A DNA stretch of 64,000 nt, taken from positions 372,001 through 436,000 of the forward strand of contig NZ_JABXOF010000003.1 in the NCBI RefSeq assembly GCF_013375155.1. The letters run 5' to 3'. This DNA comes from Serratia ureilytica (lineage in GTDB: Bacteria > Pseudomonadota > Gammaproteobacteria > Enterobacterales > Enterobacteriaceae). Every line of letters starts with the position of its first letter. Within the stretch, counting starts at the first letter, position 1. Shown one piece after another: positions 60,301 to 64,000 of this stretch. The notes beneath the pieces were generated by a model. That model ran no database searches, was not told the DNA's origin, and worked only from the letters and a program-made list of their open reading frames with translations. A program made the position numbers and the translations under genes.

Positions 60301-61937
60301 AGGTTCTGCGCCTCGATGGCACCGTCACTGTTATCCAATGAGCCCGCTAGGGTAAAACGGCTCTCACCATCACCGGTCTGTGACCAGGTCGCCTGTTGGT
60401 TGAACAGATTGTCAGCATCTACCGTCCAGCGCCCAGCCTTGACTTTGGCCTGCTGTGCATCCACATTTTCCGTCGTACTCACGGCCAGCTCACCGCTGTC
60501 AACGGTGGACTGGCGCAAGGCAACGCCGCCGTCACGTGCCGTCAGCGCGGTACGACCAGTCGCAACCTGTGCGCCGCTGATATCCACCCGGCGTCCGGAC
60601 ACGTTGACGCTCTTTTTACTGAGCAGACCGCCACTGGCGCGGATATCGCCCTGGCTATCGAGCTGCAGATTGGCATCCTGGACCAGCGTGCTGTCGGCAT
60701 TGCTGCCCGCCAGCAGGTGGCCGCTGCTCTGGATGCCACGCGCGGCGTTCAGGTGCACATCCCCGGCCGCCGCCAGCGTACCGGACTGCGTCAACATTCC
60801 CTCGCGACTCTGCGCGGCCAGTTGGCTACCGCTGTACACTTTGCCGTGCGTCTCGATGTCGCCTTTTGCCGCCAGCTGAATATCGCCGTTGGCCTGCGTG
60901 GCCGCATCCGGCGCATCAGAGCGCCAGCTGAGCTTGCCTTCGCTGCTGACAGTGAGCGTTTTGCCTGCCTGAACTTGCCCGTTCTGGTTGCGCACGCCAA
61001 CGCCGGCCTCAGTGCCAATCATGCGGATACTGCCGCTGTACATGCCGCCCATCTGCCCCATGTCGATGGCAAGCTCTGGTCTGGTACTGCCGTCGTCTGA
61101 AAGCGGTGTCGCGGTTTTACCGTCCGCACTCACGCGGTTACGACCGGCCACCACCGACATGCCTTCTTTAGCCCAGACGCCGGCGTTGACCTCCACCGCG
61201 CGCGCCAGAATATCGACGTACTCGGTATCATGACGGGTATCCCCGTTAAGTCCGCCACCCTCGATGCGCACCACGCCGCGCTCAACCAGGTAACCCGCCA
61301 AGCTGCCATCGGCGTTCAGTTGCGGACGGCCTGTGGTCAGCGTCATGCGCCCGGCATTGATGGTGCCGCAGCCGTTGCAGACAATGCCGGCGGGGTTGGC
61401 CACAATCACCTGCGCCTTGCCGCCGGCCACTTCCATAAAACCGCGCAACTGGCTGGGATTGTTGCTGTTGACTTCGTTGAGGATGACACGCGCCGGCGCG
61501 GAATTGGGATTGAGGTTAGGGTTACCCTGGATCATCCCGGCCATCTGGGTCGAGGTCATCACCGCCGAGTTATTGAGGATGGCGCCTTTGGCGTCGACAT
61601 CGAACTGCTGATACTGGTTATGTGAGACCCCAGCCTGGTTGGGGGCTGTGATGTTGACCTGCGGCAAGCCGCTCTGGGTATTGATGACCTCCGGCCGCTG
61701 GGAAGGATTGGCACCGCCGTCCGCGACAATGCCGTCTGCCATGACGGGGCCGGCGAACATGAGCAGCCCAAGCAGCCACACTGACCGACGCAAGGTGACC
61801 CACAGACGACGTCCAGTCGTTATCCCTGAGCCGATGCGCTGGCCCGGTTCGCTGCTGCAGCTGCGAGCCAGTTCGGACACCACCCGCAGTTCCCCGTGAG
61901 TGCGGCTGAAGATAAGGCGATAACAATGTTTGTTCAT
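51333..61937 (-). CDS. cdiA: CdiA contact-dependent inhibition toxin / filamentous haemagglutinin (TpsA)
   Basis: A 3534-residue two-partner-secretion exoprotein. Regions in order: an extended signal peptide (MNKHCYRLIFSRTHGEL..., cleavage near residue 67); the TPS domain with NPAGI near 180; long FHA-1 repeats (LDNTQG/GNLDL type, about 450-1640); a Tyr- and Trp-rich, non-repetitive segment (about 1650-2130, KWHRYNYYWRSYGS) where receptor-binding domains lie in known CdiA; FHA-2 repeats (about 2200-2900); and the pretoxin region with VENN near 3306. The C-terminal 229 residues hold a PT-TG-like hydrophobic segment (DFVPVVGDIKSFAEA...GIIPGAGDAAGKA) for inner-membrane entry and a final domain (GHALDRMQDRGITPSVVENTI, about 3466-3534) resembling DUF4258/BECR nucleases. 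Secreted by CdiB; neutralised by the overlapping cdiI. Confidence 0.95.
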   Translation of the reverse strand: MNKHCYRLIFSRTHGELRVVSELARSCSSEPGQRIGSGITTGRRLWVTLRRSVWLLGLLMFAGPVMADGIVADGGANPSQRPEVINTQSGLPQVNITAPNQAGVSHNQYQQFDVDAKGAILNNSAVMTSTQMAGMIQGNPNLNPNSAPARVILNEVNSNNPSQLRGFMEVAGGKAQVIVANPAGIVCNGCGTINAGRMTLTTGRPQLNADGSLAGYLVERGVVRIEGGGLNGDTRHDTEYVDILARAVEVNAGVWAKEGMSVVAGRNRVSADGKTATPLSDDGSTRPELAIDMGQMGGMYSGSIRMIGTEAGVGVRNQNGQVQAGKTLTVSSEGKLSWRSDAPDAATQANGDIQLAAKGDIETHGKVYSGSQLAAQSREGMLTQSGTLAAAGDVHLNAARGIQSSGHLLAGSNADSTLVQDANLQLDSQGDIRASGGLLSKKSVNVSGRRVDISGAQVATGRTALTARDGGVALRQSTVDSGELAVSTTENVDAQQAKVKAGRWTVDADNLFNQQATWSQTGDGESRFTLAGSLDNSDGAIEAQNLRLSASQLVNQRGRLVALGSAAQHWQVGGLLDNTGGTLGSNGDLRLDAGRLDNQGGTLKTQSGLTLHANGAVNNAGGNLLAGNGLTLEAGSDLNNASGTLSGDDVRLVAQRLDNTQGQVIGQGNLDLTSSRLDNQRGLIGAGKALDIHTGDWDNRGGTAQGETAVTATATNLNNDGGKLLSGQASTLTTSGNTSNRDGEISAAVLTVKSARLDNTQGKVIGQAQLDLHARQGVDNTQGVLGAGQTLTLRTDGKLNNRRGTISGSGQTHIAAGSVRNEAGKLLGGQQLVLNSAAELVNREGEISGESLTLAAQRLDNAQGKVVARQDADLTAKQGLSNTAGWLEGGNRLTVKTDGDWDNQGGTAQGGRQVTASAQSLDNTGGHLQSGGDLTLDAAGNILNRTGILTAQQALAVNGGATSLFDNDGGSLQSGGDLSLLGGQLTNRAAGVVLGGQVLFLNLTGDWDNRGGTFTGNGRTEVRAASLRNALGAINALGSLDMQFTGKLDNGQGRIFSQSSQMLQAQDIFNARGWMGSQGGWQANSGGFDNTEGSVQSLQAAQLAADWLGNAKGVLQSAHDLALRIKQDIDNRNGKVLAQGQLAVTGAKDGEHAGAVNNAGGQWLAGEGLSIAARSLDNTQGGLLYSQKQQRLMLSDALNNRDGKMQSGEALQLDAQALNNAGGTIDGQQQVTLRIFGLLENTGGAVRSNGGQEVSAAGINNTRGVFSSRGGITVTSKQLNNDGGTLISQGTGIYRLDRLNNQQGKLHSGDALTLEGAQVNNQGGQLVSTQGLTLKAEALDNSGQGTLSSQGAIKLLTDRLNNRDGGLILGTTRTDITARDIDNTAGRLQSSGQMTLSGVTQLDNRQGRILADGNLDINAALSRTDSPLALLNQGGRVESSGQLTLHARALNNQNGTLLGLQALTLSAQQDYTHQTGETISSNGTVTFSLSGAFTNLADWLLPGNLVLNAASITNPASLVGKTLQLTTGALQNTGRIEADSMTLNVDTLDNTAALMGDAITVRGRVIDNHGQPAVMAATQSLTVQAGERLTNRDGALIYSADRLHLHSDDLIDNRASFIEADGDATIEARRLNNLREGLVIEREAEKSDYKWHRYNYYWRSYGSKVNPDKSTLAPTTQQLTFQDDAAAQTNRYGTLLAIDAPGKRAQVRVKDNKGTLTDLWVNYLALKPNADGSYAMTFYETRGGNQLATIPTPYQNGFHWEHDWTQVMTWDPEKHVDIDSAPFITDYNNFRERTESGTLTRDRLVSEGIGARILAGGNMVLRITGALLNDASVITANGNLTQDGGGSVDNRGYSVNERRQAVIVDHYDKDTHHWYPTFNRDETTALATVDGIISGNGTVTINGARITNTTLNQAQISQLQAALNAVDAERAELEHNPLAFTVEGAARSDGDTTLAPGEQMTQPGATPSSPLGRPLLPSELALTQLQHLGNVATAIPNNGLFSQPTATGSPFLVVTDERFTRRDNFISSDYMLERVGYDPAQAHKRLGDGFYEQRLVREQVLALTGKPSVKGWDAMEQYQQLMNNGSKVAQDFHLVPGVALTPEQIAALQQDIVWLVSETVQTEGGPQTVWVPKVYLAQTTLRLTGDGAVIGGGDLQLSANSITNAGNLFADKALTVDAGQFLHQGGDIKAGSIDVQADSLTLSTNLQDALRQATLSAGDIRLRGTDITLTGAKLDATDTLNLSARNNLTITAAKSNHTADLEVISGSMGNRTRGGTEAAGSRMAHVSGEWQQAQGSELNAGGNLTLNAGRDVTFMGSQAKAGGSTRVQAGGDINIKAESTTNTTHLDANSRTSSVSNDRQEESLTLSALGGDQGVTLVAGNQLLAEGAQIESKEGRIGASAQDVTIKDARSRTQDLDSENKHEGKTKSHRIEQTEREISTGSTFSGQQGVTVIGREGDVTVTGSTLHSDQGAIALQAKKDVTLNTATERESRYSEERSEKKGFLNKSSSHTVTDDRTTRENGTLLSGNSVSISAGNDLTVTGSAIAADRDVNLQAGRNIDIGAATETDTHYLLEEKKKSGLLGSGGIGFTIGKQSSKHEVDEKATTQSQSVSTVGSSQGSVNITAGNQLHIGGADLVAGKDLALTGDSVTIDPGYDRRTRKETFEQKQSGLSVALSGTAGGALNTAVSSAQQARKEGDGRLTALQNTKAALSGVQAAQAVELDKLNTEAGKGATNTVGISASYGSQSSKSETRTDSRQSQGSTLTAGQNLSITATGKNHNAQSGDITITGSQLKAGKDLSLDAARDITLQSAQNSESTVGKNSSKGGNVGVGIGAGSGGYGISVSAGVNAGKGHENGNGLTHTETTLDAGSNLSLTSGRDTTLTGAQASGEKVTVDVGRDLTLQSEQDSDRYDAKQQNVSAGGSFTLGSMTGSGYISANQDKLKSNFDSVKEQTGLFAGKGGYDVKVKEHTQFDGAVIASTADKENNRLDTGTLGWKDIHNQADYSATHSGGSFSTGGPVGKDLLTNMAGGMLSGANNSGHAEGTTKAGVSEGTLIVRDKDKQQQDVVQLNRDTEHANDGSISPIFNKEKEQNRLKQAQLIGEIGGQAMDVIRTQGEIAGLKAQKDPAALAQAREQLEKSGKPTNDAAVMKQAYDNAMRQYGTGSDLQKAAQAVTGVLTALAGNNLAGALASGASPYLATEIKKRVGEDNIAANAMAHAVLGAVTAQLNNQSAAAGGLGAGGGELAARYIAGQLFPGKTAQQLSESEKQQVSTLSQLAAGLAGGLATGDTAGAVTGGQAGKNAVENNALSDVVDAVSQGKTPQQVAEERVDAENERYKQQNCAGMSAEACSVKMYTERREELKDILSTGADFVPVVGDIKSFAEAQSALDYLVAAIGIIPGAGDAAGKAIKAAEAALKKGDVAEASRLINKASDEVSATIPMGSKRNPMNQPSNPSYQPVRNQPSTIGNREYSGHALDRMQDRGITPSVVENTIKNGKSTPSRGGTTVHFDPESKVSVVTNESGRVVTVKYGDK
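51345..51545 (-). other. CdiA C-terminal toxin domain (DUF4258/BECR-like)
   Basis: The last 65-70 codons of cdiA encode GHALDRMQDRGITPSVVENT, then a beta-rich tail (TTVHFDPESKVSVVTNESGRVVTVKYG). The H...R.R.I..VE pattern followed by strands is that of small BECR-fold/DUF4258 putative RNases, so tRNA or RNA cleavage in target cells is plausible. The assignment is by motif memory. GC is lower than the rest of cdiA, consistent with module exchange. Confidence 0.6.
52017..52754 (-). repeat. cdiA 3' direct repeat, copy A (within intact cdiA)
   Basis: The functional copy of the 738-bp segment shared with 50247-50984. It encodes the conserved region from KQQQDV to the VENN motif, just before the variable toxin. 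Confidence 0.93.
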
Positions 61938-62005
61938 GGGTCACATCCGTGAGAAAAGTCAGTCCAATCAGGTCAGTATCAGCAACGTTGCCGGTATCGC
62001 GATGT

Positions 62006-63721
62006 TCAGATTTCCAGATTTACGCTAAAACCCGCGGTCGCACCGGAGGTATGGAACCCTGCGGGCTTGTAGAGCGGCACGCCGGCAAACAGGTCATAGC
62101 TGAATCGCCCCCACAGCGCACCGCGCACACCGAGCGCACTGCCCGCCAACTGATGCCCCACCAGGTAGCGGGTGCCCGGGCCGTCCACCCGGCCGTAGTC
62201 GGCAGCCATATACAGTTCGTGCCCGCGAGAAAACGCATTCCAGGCGATTTCGTTGCGCCACAGCAGCCCTTTTTCGCCGGACAGCATCTGCTCGCCGTCA
62301 AAGCCGCGCACCGTGTAACGCCCGCCAATGGCCATCCGCTCCTGCGGCGTCAACGCATTCTGGCTCCACTGGCCCCGCACACTGGTATAAACCCGCCAGG
62401 GCTGCTCACCCCAGAAGAAAGGCCGGTTGATACCCAGGTCGCCGAGCAAAATGCCTGTACGCGCACTGCCTTCGTGACGCGATTCTTCCGGCGCAGGCAA
62501 GGCATTGAACGCCCCGGTACCGCGGCGCCAGCTGATATTCGCATCCAACGTGGTGGTACCGAGGTAACTGCGCTGGTTAAGCCCCAGCTCCCAGCCGGCG
62601 GTCCGGCGTTTTTGCGACGCAATATCAACGTCGTCCACGGCGTTAGTGGAATGTTTGCGGTAGCCGCGCAGGTTAAGCGTTAACTTGTGCGACTGGTCGC
62701 GGTACAGCAATCGGGAAACGGTCAACTGAATGTTGTCGCTCTTGCCGCTATAGCGCAGCACCTCGTTGGCGTTAGGGATGTTCTGATGGTAGGTGTAGTC
62801 GTTGTAATTGGCCGAGAAGGCCCAATATCCCACCGGGAAGAAGTAATTCAGCGTATGTGAACGGTTGCCAAACGGCCCGTGCTGAAACACATCCTTGCCG
62901 ATGTTGGCGTAGAAAAGGTCATTTTGCGCAAACGGCGCATCGAGTGCCAGAGTGGCCGAACCGAGATAGCGCCCGGTACTTTTGGAGCCGCTGTCGTCCA
63001 GCCCCAGGCTGAGCCGCACCGGCCGCCCCTCGTGCCAGTTGACCTGCAGATCGCTGGTGGCCTCTTGGGCACCGGGTACGATTTTGATGTCGGCACTGGC
63101 GCTGGGCACTCGTCTAAAGTTCTCCAGCCCCTGTTCGATATCACGCAAGTTAAGGATATCACCGTGTGAGGCCGGAATAGCGTTCCATATCCGTCCCCGC
63201 CAGGAGACCGGTTCCTCGAAACGGATATCACCGATGCGCCCCGGTTGCAACGTCAGCGTCAACACGCCTGTAGTCAGGTCCTGCTCCTGCGCCATTACGC
63301 GTGTAGTGACATAGCCTTTCGCCAGTATGACGTTTTGCACCTTGCTGATGGCAAGCGCAATGCCCTGGCCGCCCAAACAGCGGCCTTCGGCATCTGCTGC
63401 TGCGCCCAACGCCCACTGAAAGCGATCGGCAGACTCCCCGTCCAACGCTAGCCGGTTGATGATGAAACAAGGGCGTTCATCGATTGGGTAATTGGGCAGC
63501 ACAACGTCGGGACGGGAAAGGCGCGCATCGGCCTGCGGGGCATTTTGCTGTTGCAGGGCACGCTCGCGCTCCTGCTGGCGCTGCTGTTCGCGGGCATCAA
63601 TGGACGCCATACCATCGCTGGTAGCCGCCGAAGCGGAAAACAGGGGTACAACGCCTATCAATAATCCCGACAGCCCACAGCGGATAGAATAGAGTAAAGC
63701 ACGAGCATTATCTGAGCGCAT
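62006..63721 (-). CDS. cdiB: CdiB, outer-membrane TpsB transporter (Omp85/ShlB family)
   Basis: A 571-residue outer-membrane pore that exports CdiA. It has a signal peptide (about 1-32), a Gln/Arg-rich plug helix and linker (AREQQRQQERERALQQQN), and a POTRA_2 domain (about 75-150, CFIINRLALDG). The ShlB-type beta barrel contains the lid-loop lock motif VRGFDG near 471 and ends in aromatic-rich strands (FSVNLEI). It is 68 bases upstream of cdiA on the same strand, the usual cdiB-cdiA-cdiI order. Similarity is to the haemolysin-secretion ShlB/HecB group. Confidence 0.96.
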   Translation of the reverse strand: MRSDNARALLYSIRCGLSGLLIGVVPLFSASAATSDGMASIDAREQQRQQERERALQQQNAPQADARLSRPDVVLPNYPIDERPCFIINRLALDGESADRFQWALGAAADAEGRCLGGQGIALAISKVQNVILAKGYVTTRVMAQEQDLTTGVLTLTLQPGRIGDIRFEEPVSWRGRIWNAIPASHGDILNLRDIEQGLENFRRVPSASADIKIVPGAQEATSDLQVNWHEGRPVRLSLGLDDSGSKSTGRYLGSATLALDAPFAQNDLFYANIGKDVFQHGPFGNRSHTLNYFFPVGYWAFSANYNDYTYHQNIPNANEVLRYSGKSDNIQLTVSRLLYRDQSHKLTLNLRGYRKHSTNAVDDVDIASQKRRTAGWELGLNQRSYLGTTTLDANISWRRGTGAFNALPAPEESRHEGSARTGILLGDLGINRPFFWGEQPWRVYTSVRGQWSQNALTPQERMAIGGRYTVRGFDGEQMLSGEKGLLWRNEIAWNAFSRGHELYMAADYGRVDGPGTRYLVGHQLAGSALGVRGALWGRFSYDLFAGVPLYKPAGFHTSGATAGFSVNLEI

Positions 63722-63885
63722 CCTTGGCTCCTCACTGTTACTTATAGTTATTTATCTAACCAAAATCATAAGTTACGTAAATTAATGTAAATAAACTTAC
63801 TCTTGGGCGAATTATGAGCTTCGAGGGAGAAAAATCAACAGCTTTATGGCACTGCGGTTCACAAAACCATAAGGGAGACGGCGGC
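63722..63885. promoter_or_regulatory. Upstream region of the cdi operon
   Basis: AT-rich sequence (TAAATTAATGTAAATAAACTTA near 63778-63799) directly upstream of cdiB and a likely place for its promoter and for H-NS-type control. The cdiB Shine-Dalgarno GAGGAGCCAAGG is visible on the minus strand immediately before the start. Confidence 0.5.
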
Positions 63886-63969
63886 ATGAGAAGAATGGCG
63901 AAACTGCGGAAGGATGACGCCATGATGCGTCATCCTTTAAAATTAATTGTCGATCGGGAAGAAAATTAA
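63886..63969 (+). CDS. Possible 27-residue small protein
   Basis: ATG at 63886 follows AAGGGAGA by seven bases and opens a frame of 27 codons (MRRMAKLRKDDAMMRHPLKL...). Within it an 11-bp perfect hairpin (63910-63920 with 63927-63937) could be a transcription or translation control element. The frame is short and I recognise no family; it may be spurious. Confidence 0.25.
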   Translation: MRRMAKLRKDDAMMRHPLKLIVDREEN

Positions 63970-64000
63970 CACATCAGGCCGTTATCAGCTCAACAAATTG

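Noticed and set aside
57000-60400. Repetitive pattern in cdiA as a CRISPR or satellite array
   Set aside because: The periodicity is codon-level FHA-1 repeats within one continuous reading frame, not exact spaced direct repeats.

Overview
The window comes from a GC-rich enterobacterial chromosome, most probably Serratia (S. marcescens-like). Gene order matches the Escherichia coli ydbK-ttcA-zntB / mppA-mpaA-ycjG-tpx-tyrR-ycjFX-psp-sap block, interrupted by genes typical of Serratia and its relatives: an SsmE-type SMR pump, a PixA-family protein, and a two-partner secretion/contact-inhibition locus. I see no tRNA, rRNA, CRISPR array, prophage or complete insertion sequence.

Layout. 1-9.7 kb: SMR efflux pump, pyruvate:flavodoxin oxidoreductase (nifJ/ydbK), ttcA, a VOC-family gene with a LexA box, the anaerobic small RNA fnrS with its FNR box, zntB, and two envelope genes. 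9.8-14.7 kb: murein-peptide recycling (mppA, mpaA, ycjG) and the peroxidase tpx. 14.7-21.9 kb: tyrR, ycjF-ycjX, pspDCBA and divergent pspF with the sigma-54 promoter between them. 22-27.2 kb: an MFS/SDR pair, then a ryhB-type small RNA with a Fur box, beside a zinc-starvation operon (folE2, gamma-carbonic anhydrase, CobW-type metallochaperone) under a near-perfect Zur box. 27.4-32.7 kb: sapABCDF. 32.8-48.8 kb: mixed metabolic and accessory genes (CMD-domain protein behind a Cys-Cys mini-ORF, pixA, two LysR regulators, dacD, a ydeP-like molybdoenzyme, glyoxalase I, rnb, an MHS transporter, an M20 hydrolase, cstA). 48.8-63.7 kb: the cdiB-cdiA-cdiI locus on the minus strand, followed by two degenerate cdiA 3' fragments.

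Themes. Several loci answer to metal or oxygen state: FNR to FnrS, Fur to RyhB, Zur to folE2. Others handle envelope stress: psp, sap, dacD and murein recycling. The most variable part is the CDI locus. A 3534-residue CdiA ends in a pretoxin segment and a small C-terminal domain resembling DUF4258/BECR nucleases, with an overlapping 100-residue acidic immunity candidate. Downstream, a second cdiA C-terminal module is joined by a 738-bp direct repeat and has lost its toxin end. A third remnant carries an internal deletion. Together they record toxin-module displacement.

All assignments rest on reading the sequence and on recalled family knowledge. No database search was run.
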